64,000 bases of DNA from Ursus arctos. Lineage: Eukaryota > Chordata > Mammalia > Carnivora > Ursidae. A program made the translations under genes and the position numbers. Below, in pieces: positions 36,336 through 46,770 of the stretch (within the stretch, counting starts at the first letter, position 1; every line of letters starts with the position of its first letter). The notes beneath the pieces are model-generated. The model did not search any database. It was not told the origin of the DNA and was given only the letters and a program-made list of their open reading frames with translations. The DNA lies in assembly GCF_023065955.2 (NCBI RefSeq), contig NW_026623089.1, forward strand, positions 30,658,767 to 30,722,766, read 5' to 3'.

Positions 36336-36999
36336 CTCCACTGCTCTGCTTCACACACCGCCCAGCAGATTGGTGACCTCGTTCAAGCGTCACAGCCCCG
36401 GGAAGGAAGGGGCTGCAGTGGGCCCATTTTATAGGCTGGGAAACTACCATTCAGGGTGTCGCAGCAGCTCATTCAAGGCCATGCTCTTCAAACCCTGTCT
36501 TCTGTGTTTTGCTACTTCTGATGGGCTTAGATCTTACATTCAGAAATCCCGGTAAACTCCACAAGCTGCAAATAAAACTAGAAAGCCTGACAGAGTTATA
36601 GGCACAGCAAAGCAGATGCCCTGGAGCCTGAACGCAGCTCCACCACCCGACAAGAGGCTTCCCAGGAGGCATCCAAAGTGAGGTGAACCACACACCTTCC
36701 ACAAGGCAGGAGCAGGCATCCGGGGGAGAGCAGGTGGGGTGTGGCAGGCGCAGCAGTTGCAAGAAGCTAAGGGTGTGGGGCGGGGGCTGTGGGGGGTGCA
36801 GAAGCCAGAGTGAGTGCCCGGGCTGTTCCCAGGATGAGGACGCCCAGGTTACTCCTATGCTAAGGTTCTCCTACACTGTGTCAGTCTGAATCCATGCTCA
36901 GCTCCCCCTGGGCGCCCCCCTGTTGCCTGGCCCTGCACCATGTCCCATCCGTACGTTAGTCCTGTTTACTTGGCACCCACTCCGCCAGACACACTGCTC

Positions 37000-37195
37000 C
37001 ACTGCTCCCACTGTTTTCTTCCTACTCCCTACAAAAACCCTCTAAGGTGGATATTATGATCTTCACTTTAAAAATGAGGAATGTGAGTCCTGGAGAGGTT
37101 GAATCATGAATAACCAGCCCAAACGAGCACAGCCAGTGAGAGGCAGAGCAAGGGACCCAACTCAGAGCCATTTAGCTTTGGAGCCTGCACTCCAG
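37000..37195 (-). repeat. MIR SINE
   Basis: The phrases 'ctctaaggtggatattatga', 'cttcactttaaaaatgagga' and 'cctggagaggttgaatcatg' are MIR in reverse complement. Confidence 0.75.
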
Positions 37196-37284
37196 AGAGG
37201 GGTAACTCACGGGCTCTCCATGATTTGAGGGAAATCACTGAGGGGAAGAACATGTAGGTTCACTCAGGTGAGTAGTTGCAACTC

Positions 37285-37450
37285 TGAAGACACCTTAGAA
37301 TAACCTAGAAACTTTTGAAACCTATAATGTCAGGACCTTCCCTACAAGTTCAAACTAGTATGTCTGGGTGGGCCCTGCGCCTCGGCATTTTCTTAAAGTT
37401 CCCCAGGTGGTTCTTATGGGTAAGGAGGATTGAGACTCACTGCCGTTAAG
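37285..37450. repeat. MER5-like hAT fragment
   Basis: The sequence 'agaataacctagaaactttt', 'gggtgggccctgcgcctcgg', 'cattttcttaaagttccc' and 'caggtggttcttatgggtaa' fits MER5-group nonautonomous DNA transposons. Confidence 0.6.
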
Positions 37451-37778
37451 TATTCATGGAGCAGGCCTCTCTGCTGTCAAGGGCATCCATCCACTCTGTT
37501 TAGCAGAGTGCTGGGCTGTCGGCTCTCCTGAGTCCTCGGGTCTCCATCACTCCCCTGGGAGAATGTTTTTGATGACATTCTGTTGGTTTTCATAATGTAA
37601 GTCAACAGGCAGTTGATTTTTTGCCAAATATCATTTTACACTTATAAGGAATGCCCCGATTAATCATTTGTGACTACGCAGACATTGACTACACAGACAC
37701 GGAGGGTGGTTTTATGCTTGGCTCAGGGAATGATCCAGAGCTCCTTTCATCTTACACTTTGTTGTTGTTCCTTTCAAG

Positions 37779-37945
37779 ACAATCGGTCAAGCCAGAGGCA
37801 GTCTCCACCCTTCAGCAGGACGCTTCCCAGTAAGCCCGACTGGCCTTCGGCAAAAGCAAAAGCCAGGCTGACCTCCACTCTGCCGACCCTGACTTCTCTT
37901 CAGAAACCTCAAGTCCCACCCAAACCCAAAGAACTTGAGGATGAG
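37779..37945 (+). CDS. BLNK: BLNK exon 6 (residues ~121-176), HPK1/14-3-3 site
   Basis: The 167 bp exon follows TTTCAAG and ends before GTAATG in phase 0. It completes Asp121 and encodes NRSSQRQSPPF through KPKELEDE. It includes the RLTSTLP motif; the human Thr152 in it is a reported HPK1 target that binds 14-3-3 and leads to BLNK turnover. Just upstream, human has SEKARL while this copy has SAKAKARL, two extra residues that come from a tandem 6 bp unit, gcaaaagcaaaa. Further on it has one residue fewer than human (KELEDE against KGLLEDE). The KPQVPPKPK stretch is an SH3-type proline-rich site. Confidence 0.97.
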
Positions 37946-38831
37946 GTAATGTAAATCTGTCCCAAAGGCTTCCCAGTCCAGGTGGAAAGCAGGATGCAGG
38001 GGGAGGAGGAAGGGGGAGGGGGGAGAGGGAAGAACCGGGATGGTCTGGCCACCTCCTCCGTGCCCCTCTCTCCTGGCCAGCACTAACCACCCACCCCTCT
38101 AACTCCCCACTGGTAAACCGAAAGGAGGTTTTTCTCTCCAAAAAGGGCATATATGGCCTTATTGTAAGCATTTTCACTTCCAGAGAGTGTGGGTAATACC
38201 CATACTGGACCTGTGCCCCTCTTATTAGCCTCCCTCTCTCTCTTTGGTTTCCTGCGAATCTTCTCCTTCCTCCCTAAGAGATTTCCCTATCCTTATTCTC
38301 CTTTACTACTCTGCCCCATCTGCCTTGCTTCTTTCCTCCACCTTCTTTTCTCCTGTGAGATCCAGAGGTGTGCGCTGGGACACGTAGGGAGACCCCTAGT
38401 GGTAGGGAGGCCCTGCACAGCCCGTGGAGGAGCTGGCACCTCATTTCCCTTTGGCACCTCCTGCTTCTCACTCCCTTTTCTCTCAGCCCGTGCTATCCAG
38501 CGACCCACGTTGTCACACTGTCCCGCACTCCACTCTGGGTTTATTTCGTCATCTCCGCTCTGTGAGCTCCCAGGTTTTATGAGTCTCATTCCCTACGGAT
38601 GAGCTCCCATTTGAAAAGGAACCGATAAACTCCTTCAGACTGTTGTAGGAATGACTGATAAGGCCTAATACCTAATACCTCGCAGAGGTACTTGCATTTT
38701 AAATAAGGACAAAGGCAAGCCCTCGAGCTCAGCCATTACAACAACCCTGCAAGTATAACGATCTCAGAAGCAAAATAACAATAAAGGCAACACTTAACCA
38801 TTCCTGGATATAATCTTACCACAGCTTTTGA

Positions 38832-39055
38832 AGAAATAACTTTTTTTTAAAGATTTTTTTTTTTTTATTTATGTGAGAAAGAGAGAGCACGGGGGTGGGG
38901 TGGGCGCGGGTGGAGCAGAGGGAGCGGGAGAAGCAGACTCTCCACTGAGCAGGGAGCTGGACATGGGGCTCTATCCCAGTACCTCGAGATCATGCCCTGA
39001 GCCAAAGGCAGATGCTTGACCAACTAAGCCACCCAGGTGTCTCCAGAAATAGCTT
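38832..39055 (-). mobile_element. Can-SINE with 11 bp target-site duplication
   Basis: A minus-strand SINE lies at about 38843-39044, with its tail as a T-rich run at 38845-38870 and head '..taagccacccaggtgtct'. The flanking repeats 'agaaataactt' (38832-38842) and 'agaaatagctt' (39045-39055) differ at one base. Confidence 0.93.
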
Positions 39056-39194
39056 GTTTCTGAATGCCTATAGATGACAAAACCTATAGTGTATAAACGT
39101 GTTGTAAAATGACCCACCTTTCCACCTTAATATAATTTGTAGCCCAGCAAGAGATGAAAAAGAGAAACTTTTAAATAAGATAGAGGCAGCATTT

Positions 39195-39350
39195 AGGCCC
39201 AAATTCCTGCTTTGACCCTTACTAGCTGTGTGACTTTGGGCAAACCAGATAACCCCTCCGAGCCTCAGTTTTTAATCTCTTCAGGTTATTTTAAGGGTTT
39301 AGTAAAAGAACAGATACACTGGACTAAATACAGTGCCTCACACGTGGAAG
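39195..39350 (+). repeat. MIR SINE
   Basis: Clear MIR sequence: 'cctgctttgacccttactag', 'ctgtgtgactttgggcaaac' and 'tccgagcctcagtttttaat'. Confidence 0.85.
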
Positions 39351-40249
39351 GATTGGCGTGTCATATGTTCCTTTCTACCAGATTCTAGATTTTTACAAAA
39401 TCCCATTTTCTAGTTTCTCCTGAAAACAGAAATCTTGGCAACACAGAGCCAGTCATGGCCTCAAAGGAGCTGACCCTCATGGCAACCCTGCAGCTCAGCT
39501 GTGAATCCATGGCCCTTGTTTGCGCTGATCATAGTCCCCAGCACTCGTAGAAGGCGTGCACCCAGCCTTCCTCCACACTTGTCCCCATAGCTGTGCCCTG
39601 CCTGCTTCTGTAAGTGTTTTCGTTTATGACTTTACTCAAGGGCTAGTTTCAGTCAAAGTCAGCTGACAAGAAAGGATGGCTGGCCAGTCCTCTGTCTGTC
39701 TGAGAGGCGATGCTGACCTTTTGGGGTGAGAAGAGGTTGGCAGGAAGAAGCTGAGCTGGAGACAGGACGTGGAGACCGGCTGTTAGCGGCTCACTGTGAA
39801 ATCCTTCAGCATTTGGCAAATCTATATGAAGATATAAATTCAGACACGGAATACAAATGAATATGGTGCGTTATATAAGGCTCTCCACTTCCGTGAATAG
39901 CTGCGAGTGGACCCCTGTGGGGAGAGGCAGAGTTTTGCTAATAGCAGCCTTGTGGAGGTGGCTCAGGCAAGTCTGAACCAGTGGGGAAAGGAGAAGTATG
40001 GAGGAGGCTGCATTCTGGAATGGGCAGATGGACAGTCAAGATAAGAAAGAGGTTAAAAAAGAAAAAATAGGCCAACATTAAGATCTGGCTGAACCATTAG
40101 ATAGGAAAAGAAGAAGTCAAGCACAAGCATAAATAACTAAAACTATTTAGCTCTGCTGTATAGGTTCCAGGAAAAGCATGGGGGTATAGACTAACCAGAG
40201 AGTTGGGGAGGGAGCAAAACCTAGGCGGAAGGAGCATCTGTGCTATAGG

Positions 40250-40465
40250 GACATGAGTGGCGGGCACGTGACGAGTGCTAGGAATCAAACGGTGTTCTGA
40301 GGACTTTGTATTTACCCCATTAAGCCCTCCCAAGAAACCCTATGAAATGGATGCTATTTCATAGTACTATCCATAGTACCCACTTTACAGATAAGGAAAT
40401 AGTACAGATGAGGTGCAAAGGGGTTGAAAAACTTATCCAAGGTCACAGAGGCCAGGTTTGGAGGT
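40250..40465 (-). repeat. MIR SINE
   Basis: Reverse-complement MIR: 'gtgctaggaatcaaacggtg', 'agccctcccaagaaacccta', 'ccactttacagataaggaaa' and 'aacttatccaaggtcacaga'. Confidence 0.85.
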
Positions 40466-40698
40466 AAAGAAAGAGATGAGAGGGGCACCTGGGTGGCTCA
40501 GTCGTTAAGCGTCTGCCTTCGGCTCAGGGCGTGATCCCAGGGAGCCCCACATCAGCCTCCTCTGCTGGGAGCCTGCTTCTTCCTCTCCCACTCCCCCTGC
40601 TTGTGTTTCCTCTCTCGCTGGCTGTCTCTCTCTCTGTCAAATAAATAAATAGAATCTTAAAAAAAAAAAAAAGGAAAGAAAGAAAGAAAGCGATGAGA
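40466..40698 (+). mobile_element. Can-SINE with 16 bp target-site duplication
   Basis: A plus-strand SINE starts 'ggggcacctgggtggctcag' at 40482 and ends in AATAAATAAAT plus a poly(A) run near 40655-40675. The duplications 'aaagaaagagatgaga' (40466-40481) and 'aaagaaagcgatgaga' (40683-40698) differ at one base. The body 'ccccacatcagcctcctctg' resembles the subfamily I associate with bears, with a short internal deletion after 'gatcccag'. Confidence 0.95.
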
Positions 40699-40754
40699 AA
40701 TAGCAATTAAGTGAAGAAAGGGTAGAGATAAGACAGAAAGAGGCAAGGCAGGAA

Positions 40755-41010
40755 GGTCCTAGAATGTAGTGGCGAAGAGTATGGATCTTTGAACTGATTC
40801 TTGAATCCCAGCTCTACTACTTTTTAACTAGGAGGACATGAGCAAGCCACTCCACTTCTCTGTGCCTTGGGTTCTTCAAGTATCTTCATCTCGATGTGAA
40901 GCTGACAATGGCACCTGCCTTATTGGGTTGTTGTAAGGATTGAATGAAATAACACATGGAAAGTACTCAGATGAGCACTTGCCAATAAGTGCTCAATAAA
41001 TGCTTGGTTT
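40755..41010 (+). repeat. MIR SINE, nearly full length
   Basis: The MIR order runs from 'atcccagctctactactttt' through 'tctctgtgccttgggttctt', 'gggttgttgtaaggattgaa' and 'aagtgctcaataaatgcttg'. Confidence 0.88.
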
Positions 41011-41127
41011 TTGTTTCTCTAGAATCCATCTGGGCTACCCACCAAGATGGGTTGCAAAAACCACATTTGGGATCTGATTATCTCCTTTGCTTCCTAGCAA
41101 TGTAAAATCACTTTCTCCCCTAATTTA

Positions 41128-41980
41128 TGGTCAACTGATTATTGACAAAGTTGCCAAGACCATTCAGTGGGGAGAGAATCGTTTTTAAACAAATTGTGCC
41201 AGGATAAACATATATCCACGTGCAAAAACAGGTGGGTGGACTCCTCTCCCGCCATAGACAAAAACTAACCAAAAATGGATCCGACACCTAAATGTAAGAG
41301 CTAAAACTATAACATTCTTAGAAGACAACAAAGGTATAAATCTCTATGACCTTGCGTTAGACAGAGGTGTCTTAGGCACCAAAAGCACAAGCGACAGCAG
41401 AAAAAATAGTTAAAACAGGCTTCACAATGTCAAACTCTCGTGCTGCAAGTGACACCACCAAGGAAGTAAGAAGACAACCTACAGAATGGGAGAAAAATTG
41501 TGCAAACTATATATCTGATAAGAGGCTTCTATCTAGAGCATTAAAGAACTCTTCCAACCTAAAAATAGAAAGACAACCCAATTAAAAATGGGCAAAGGAG
41601 TCAAGTAGACTTTTATGTAAAGAATATATAAAAAGGGCCAAGGAGCAAACATAAAGGTGCTCAACGTCAACCACCAGGGAAATGCAAATCAAAATCACAG
41701 TTAAACACCACTTCCCGCCTCAGGAGAGTGACATTCAAAAAGACAGACAGTAACAGTGTCGGTGAGGATGTGGGGGAATTGGAGCCCTCACACGCTACTT
41801 CTGGGAATGGAAGAGGGGGCAGGCACCTCAGAACAACGGTTTGGCTGTTCCTCAAACCTAAACAGAAGCTACCGGGTGACCCAGCAATTCCACCACGAGG
41901 TATATTCCCAAGAGAAATATACATCTAGAAAAAACATGTACCTGAATGTACAGGTTCCTAAGCTCATTTCTATCACCAAG
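41128..41980 (+). repeat. L1 ORF2 3' part, decayed
   Basis: The sequence follows the C-terminal ORF2 and 3' UTR region of L1 in sense orientation, with phrases such as 'acctaaatgtaagagctaaa', 'acaacccaattaaaaatggg' and 'gacccagcaattccaccacg'. Stops and indels interrupt the frame. It is sense with BLNK, truncated at both ends, and directly followed by a Can-SINE. Confidence 0.85.
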
Positions 41981-42168
41981 GGACGCCTGGGTGGCTCAGT
42001 CGGTTAAGCGTCCACCTTCAGCTCATGATCTCGGGGTCCTGGGATCAAGTCCTGCGTTGGGCTCCTGGCTCAGCGGGGAGTCTGCTTCTCCCTCCGCCTG
42101 CTGCTCCCCCTGCTTGTGCTCTCTCTCGCTCTCTCTCTCTCTAATAAATAAATAAAATCTTTAAAACA
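41981..42168 (+). mobile_element. Can-SINE close to exon 7
   Basis: The element starts 'ggacgcctgggtggctcagt' and ends in 'taataaataaataaaatctt'. Its tail is about 80 bp before the exon 7 acceptor. I could not find a convincing target-site duplication; it sits at the 3' edge of the L1 fragment. Confidence 0.92.
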
Positions 42169-42248
42169 AAACCGAACAACTACTCCTTCCCAGACAGTAA
42201 GCCCAGAGTGGACAGCCTCCTCCTCATTCACGTCTGTACTTCTTCTAG

Positions 42249-42330
42249 GTTGATTACGTGGTCCCCGTGGACGATGAAGATGAGAACTACATTCACCCTA
42301 CAGAAGACAGTTCACTCCCAGCTGAAAAAG
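42249..42330 (+). CDS. BLNK: BLNK exon 7 (residues ~177-204), two PLC-gamma-2 sites
   Basis: The 82 bp exon follows TTCTAG and encodes VDYVVPVDDEDENYIHP and ten further residues to AEK, plus one base of Ala204. It carries Y179 (YVVP) and Y190 (YIHP), the counterparts of human Y178 and Y189, which are reported SH2 docking sites for PLC-gamma-2. The exon must end before GCAAGA, because exon 8 then continues in frame with CT-CCC-ATG. No GT is available at the needed place, so this intron has a GC donor. Confidence 0.96.
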
Positions 42331-43522
42331 GCAAGAGTTTGTGGTTTTAAGCACCTGAAAATTGTGGGGGGGGGGGGGGGGGTGCGGCACACGGGACTAT
42401 TTGATAGCAAGCGGCAGGGGGCGCACAAAGTCCAGGCCCGGCCTCTCTCTGTGGTGGCAGCCTCGGCCTCCCTGGCAGGGGCAGCAGAGCGCCCGTGAGA
42501 GCCCCATCTCAGTCACGCCCTCCTTCCTCCACCCGCTCCCGTGCTTTAATACTCCCATCTCAAGGTAGGAGAGCATCTACGTTCTTATTTAAGTGTCCTC
42601 GCTTAGGATGGATTCTCATAAAACTTAATTCTCACAAAGCCACATGCCACTGTGTTGGCCTCAAAAATATTGCACGGGAATGATGTCCGCAGAGGAGAGA
42701 AGACAGGAGAGAGCGAAATACGCTCTGTGTCCTGACTCTAAATGTAGTGCTACCTCAGGCGAAGGGAGACGTGTTGTTGGTAAGCGCTCTGTGCAATAAC
42801 AGAGTGACAAATGACCTTTAAAAGCCGGTGCCACGTACCCTCAGAGCAGGAATGGAGCCCAGCATGTTCACTCTGGATCGAGCTGCTGTGGAGAGCACGA
42901 TCCTGTAGAAATGACTCCTCGTCAGAGCAGCGTCACTCATGTCACACACTGGAATCTGAAGTAGTCATACTCTGTTTTTACTCTGCCGTTCTGCCCAACC
43001 CTCTCCCGGCCTCCCCAGATGTCCCCAAGCAGCTTCAAGGCCCGCCTGAATTCTTCGGCCATCCACACCATGAAACCATAAATAGACATTAAATTGCTAC
43101 CCACTCAAAACCCATAAAATCCAAGACAAATGGTGTGTATTGCATGTGGCGGGAGAGGTGGGAATTTGGTCCCTCCACTACTGGCCCGATACACTTCTCC
43201 TGATGAAGAAGACAAAACTCTTGCATCTTCTAGACCACCAGTCTGGCCAATGAAATTCCAAGCCAGTGTTCACTTTCACAAAATCCCTATCATAAAATAA
43301 TCTGATTATCCCTTTAATCGTTCATATTTTTATTCTAAAGACCTTTCTTCTGAGAAGGCTTCTTTCATGGCTTACGTATTTAACAAGTGTGTTTCCCATA
43401 CTTTACAAATTCCCTGGTCTGACCCATCATTTCCATGATGCATTTTTTCCGTTAAGTGTGACTCTCCCACGGTAAACTGTATCTGTGATTGTTATGTGCG
43501 TGTACATATTTGTGTGTTTAAG
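42331..43522 (+). other. BLNK intron 7, GC-AG type
   Basis: The intron starts AAAAAG|GCAAGA and ends GTTTAAG. A GC donor with a strong flanking AG and AAGA is a known minor class of U2 introns. The upstream tract before the acceptor is short and broken by purines. A run of 17 G lies at 42366-42382, 36 bp inside the intron. The rest of the intron (42383-43520) is unique sequence with no repeat that I can name. Confidence 0.85.
42366..42382 (+). promoter_or_regulatory. 17-G run, possible intronic splicing enhancer
   Basis: Seventeen consecutive G residues follow the non-canonical donor of exon 7 at 36 bp. Intronic G runs near weak donors commonly bind hnRNP F/H and can raise donor use. They can also form G-quadruplexes. 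The length should be treated with caution, because homopolymers of this size are often miscounted. Confidence 0.4.
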
Positions 43523-43594
43523 CTCCCATGGTGAATAGATCCACCAAGCCAAGTAACTCCTCAAAGCCAGCCTCTCCTCCGGGGACAGCTTCAG
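43523..43594 (+). CDS. BLNK: BLNK exon 8 (residues ~204-228), cassette exon
   Basis: The 72 bp exon follows GTTTAAG and ends before GTAAAG. It completes Ala204, encodes PMVNRSTKPSNSSKPAS through TAS, and leaves one base of Gly228. Its length is divisible by three, so skipping keeps the frame. It corresponds to human residues 203-225, which are missing in the short human isoform BLNK-S. Here it has one residue more than human. Both flanking signals are weak: a GC donor upstream and an acceptor with a poor pyrimidine tract. A Can-SINE lies about 120 bp downstream. Confidence 0.95.
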
Positions 43595-43703
43595 GTAAAG
43601 TACATGCAGGATTTGGTGTTTGGGTTTTTGTGTGTGAAGTGGTTACGTTTGGGGGCTTGGTTCTTCAGCCTATTCCAAATAAGATAAACAATTCAGACTA
43701 AAT

Positions 43704-43920
43704 ATTAAGAAATAGGGGCGCCTGGGTGGCACAGAGGTTAAGCGTCTGCCTTTGGCTCAGGGCGGATCCTGGCATTATGGGATCGAGCCCCACATCAGGC
43801 TCCTCCACTATGAGCCTGCTTCTTCCTCTCCCACTCCCCCTGCTTGTGTTCCCTCTCTCTCTGGCTGTCTCTATCTCTGTCGAATAAATAAATAAAATTT
43901 TTAAAAAAAATTAAGAAATA
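43704..43920 (+). mobile_element. Can-SINE with 11 bp target-site duplication
   Basis: The SINE starts 'ggggcgcctgggtggcacag' at 43715 and ends 'gaataaataaataaaatttt' plus A's. Perfect repeats 'attaagaaata' lie at 43704-43714 and 43910-43920. The body 'cacatcaggctcctccacta' marks it as the subfamily I associate with bears. It sits about 110 bp after the donor of exon 8. Confidence 0.95.
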
Positions 43921-44144
43921 ATCACTTGTCTCTCCAAATTTCTTAATAATTGTGGCAAATTTCTTAATAAATGGTTGCCCCTATGTTGAAGGGACCCTGC
44001 CCCCACACCCCTGGGCCTCTGTTAGCCAAGTCCTGGTTTTCCTCCTATCTCACTGGGCGCTTTGCTGGCTTCTCCTCCTTCTCCCCTGCGCTGATGGAGG
44101 GTGTCTGTACCATTTGGTCCTCAGCCCTCCACTCTTCTTTCGGA

Positions 44145-44370
44145 ATAGTGCGGTGGTTAAGAGCTTGAGATTTGAACCAGTCAGACCTGGGTGGAATCCC
44201 AGTGTGACCGGTTGCCAGCCATACCATTTTGGGCCTGTCCTTTGCCTCTCCACTCTTCAGATTTTCTCCTCTGTCAGTGGAGATACGAGTACCGGCCCTG
44301 TGACAGGAGAATTCTGGATTGTGCATGGGAAAGCTTTCATGCAGTACCTGGCACAGCAGGTGCTCGGGCA
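44145..44370 (+). repeat. MIR SINE, nearly full length
   Basis: The element begins 'tagtgcggtggttaagagct' and continues 'gacctgggtggaatcccagt' and 'gcagtacctggcacagcagg'. This explains most of the overlapping long open frame. Confidence 0.85.
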
Positions 44371-44996
44371 AGAATATTATCTTTCACGTCTTTGGGGTTC
44401 ATCCATTCTTCTGGTTTTACTTCTCTTGTCTAAGCCAATAACTCTGGTGTCCAACTTTGACCTGATTCCTCTTCTGAACAACTTGACGTTCCCACGGACT
44501 CATGCTCAATGCATTCATGGCCTCCCTCCCCGTGGGCAGCCCCATTCCTCTGTGCCTGTCAGCTGGCAGGCCACATGTCTGAGGGCCTGTGTTCTTTCCA
44601 AAGCCTCTGCTATGTCCTTTTCCTGAATCTGCTCTTCCATTTTAGTTGTGAGCACCCTCGTCTATTACGTTGTCACTTCACACCTCCTATCTCCTGTCTT
44701 AGAGAGTCTGCTAGCCGTATCCTTGCCTCTAGGCTTTCTCCTCTGTCACTAAGATGAGCTTCTGAACCCCTCCGAATGCCAGTTTTATTCCATTTCAAAG
44801 TTAGTTTTTACCATGTCACTCGTATCCAAACCATGAACACCCAGTGGTTCCTGGTTGTCTGCCATACAGATTGGCAGCCCCGAGGCCAAGGCCTGCGATG
44901 CTGAGTGGTGCCCACCCCCACCCTGTTCCAGCACAGAGAGGACAGGAGCCTCCTCTCCAGCCTTCCTTTCTTCTTTCCCCACTAGGCCCGTATCTA

Positions 44997-44997
<1 letters not shown>

Positions 44998-45031
<34 letters not shown>
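44998..45031. repeat. (CA)17 microsatellite
   Basis: Seventeen uninterrupted CA units are followed by 'tgcacacac'. Confidence 0.98.
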
Positions 45032-45033
<2 letters not shown>

Positions 45034-45689
45034 CACACACTCCCTTCCCTCCCAGCACTAAGGGCTGAACACAGATATTGGGAGACTGAGCTCTGCTTCT
45101 AGGGACATGGTCCTTGAGAGAAAATGAAAGGAAATTATTTTCTTTCTAGGTCACAGACTCATTTCTCGAGCAATTGTTCACCTTCCTCAGAAGTTGTTGT
45201 TTATTCTCTCCCTCGAAACCCACAGGCTCTTTATGTGTGGGGAGAAGAGGTCAGAGCCACCTTATCAGCTCATCTTAACTTCTGGGAACAAATGTCAACA
45301 CAACAACCTAAAAGGTCATGTCAAGGTTGCTTTGGTCCCAGCTGGAGTGGTGACACCTGACTCCTGATAACTTGGGAGAAGGGTTTCTATGACCAGAACA
45401 GAAAACCTTTCCCTAAACATACATGAAGGCCTAAGCCCTCCTTTAGAATGATAGCTTAATGATCTCTGGTGTTTCCATTCTAAAATTTTCCTCTACTTTA
45501 CAAGGACCTCTTCTTCCTAAAACACACCTGCTACTCCAAACAGCCTGTTCATCATGGGTTGTGTTTTTTGGTCTTGGTTTATGTTCTCACTTTCATGACA
45601 CCAAACCCTACCCATCCTCACGGCCCAGCTTGAGGTCCCCCCTCTAGGGAGCCTCCTACGGTTTCTGCAGCCCGCGGAGAGCTCTTCTG

Positions 45690-46035
45690 TGCTCTGATGT
45701 CCTCCCATCTACGCTCAGCCCATGCCTAGTCTCTGATTATGCTGGGTCTCAGTCTAATCTCCGCAAGTACATTACAAGCTCCTTGAATGTGCCGCCTTAA
45801 ATCTCACGTGCTCAGGAGGCCTTTCCTGACCTCACATGGGGTAGACCCCTTTGGTGTGCACCCCTGTAGTACCCTGCACCGCCCCTTTATCTCTAATCCC
45901 CCTGAGATCTCTCCCTGTCGTTCCTATAAGACCCTCGGCTCCATGTCTTGCTCATAGCTGTGTTTCCAGGGCCTAGACAGGACCTGGATCAGAGTGGGTG
46001 CTGAAATGGTGGTTTAGTCAGTTGGTTGAGAGTGA
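45690..46035 (+). repeat. L2 LINE 3' part
   Basis: L2-type landmarks are 'caagtacattacaagctcct', 'caggaggcctttcctgacct', 'tagctgtgtttccagggcct' and 'gagtgggtgctgaaatgg'. It is diverged. Confidence 0.65.
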
Positions 46036-46599
46036 ATGAGTCCCCCAGTACTGGCTGTGTTTAAGGAATCACACGGCACTGTCATGAGGGCATGAGCCCA
46101 TTGGATTTACTATTCATTGATTTTTCTATTAATCTAGCATAGCTATATTTTAATACTAGAGGCGTCAGAAGAAACCCAACCTGAAAAAGAAAATAATCTC
46201 CTGGTCATGTGATTGTTGCATACAGATGGGAGGAAGTATCGGAGGAGGGAGGAGGTGAGATAATTTGGAAGGGACAAACCTGAACAGTTAGAATGAGTTT
46301 CTGAGTGTGCAGTTTCCAGAGGTGATTTTTAGAAAAGGAGTAATCAGACAACTTGCCCATGTCTTTGCATAACCATCTACTAGCCTTTAAAGACTTCAGG
46401 CAGTGCCTGGATAGGCCTCATGAAAGTGCTAAGGCCTCCGATCAGTGTTTCTGTCAGAGCAGTGCACCGTGACCTGGCCTCTGGCTAATGGATGTTTCCT
46501 TCCGCTCCGTGGTGGCTCATTAGGCGCTTGCCGAAGGATTGCACGGAGGATTAGGTGCAGGGCGGTCTCTCACTCTGCTCCTGCTCCACACGGAGAAGC

Positions 46600-46770
46600 G
46601 GTTTCAGGATCGCACAGACTCCAAAGCCAGAGGGCTTGGCTCTGACACGGCTGGGTTCCGGGCTCTGAACAAGCTGAGCAATCTCTCTGTTTCTTTGTCT
46701 CCTCCTCTGAAAACATGGAGAAGAAATGCCGCCTGTGCCTTGGAGGGGAGGGGATCAGGTTGAGTAAACA
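46600..46770 (+). repeat. MIR SINE fragment
   Basis: The sequence 'gacacggctgggttccgggc', 'gagcaatctctctgtttctt' and 'cctctgaaaacatggagaag' follows MIR loosely. Confidence 0.6.

Larger units (their letters stand above)
35365..37778 (+). other. BLNK intron 5
   Basis: The donor is GTAAGG and the acceptor TTTCAAG, with a T-rich tract before it. The intron contains an L2 fragment, two or three MIR fragments in reverse orientation and a MER5-like element. The segments 35370-36060 and 36500-37000 show no gene. Confidence 0.9.
37946..42248 (+). other. BLNK intron 6
   Basis: The donor is GTAATG and the acceptor TTCTAG. A purine/G-rich stretch (37996-38040) lies 50 bp after the donor. Further on there are three Can-SINEs (38843, 40482 and 41981), three MIRs and an L1 fragment at 41128-41980. 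I see nothing assignable in 38050-38820 or in 39400-40240. Confidence 0.9.

Noticed and set aside
43952..44626. Longest open frame in the window, 224 codons, + strand
   Set aside because: It runs through a MIR element (44145-44370) and repeat-like flanks, lies within intron 8 and resembles no protein I know.
44785..45061. Frames with long runs of His-Thr or Val-Cys
   Set aside because: They are translations of the (CA)17 microsatellite.
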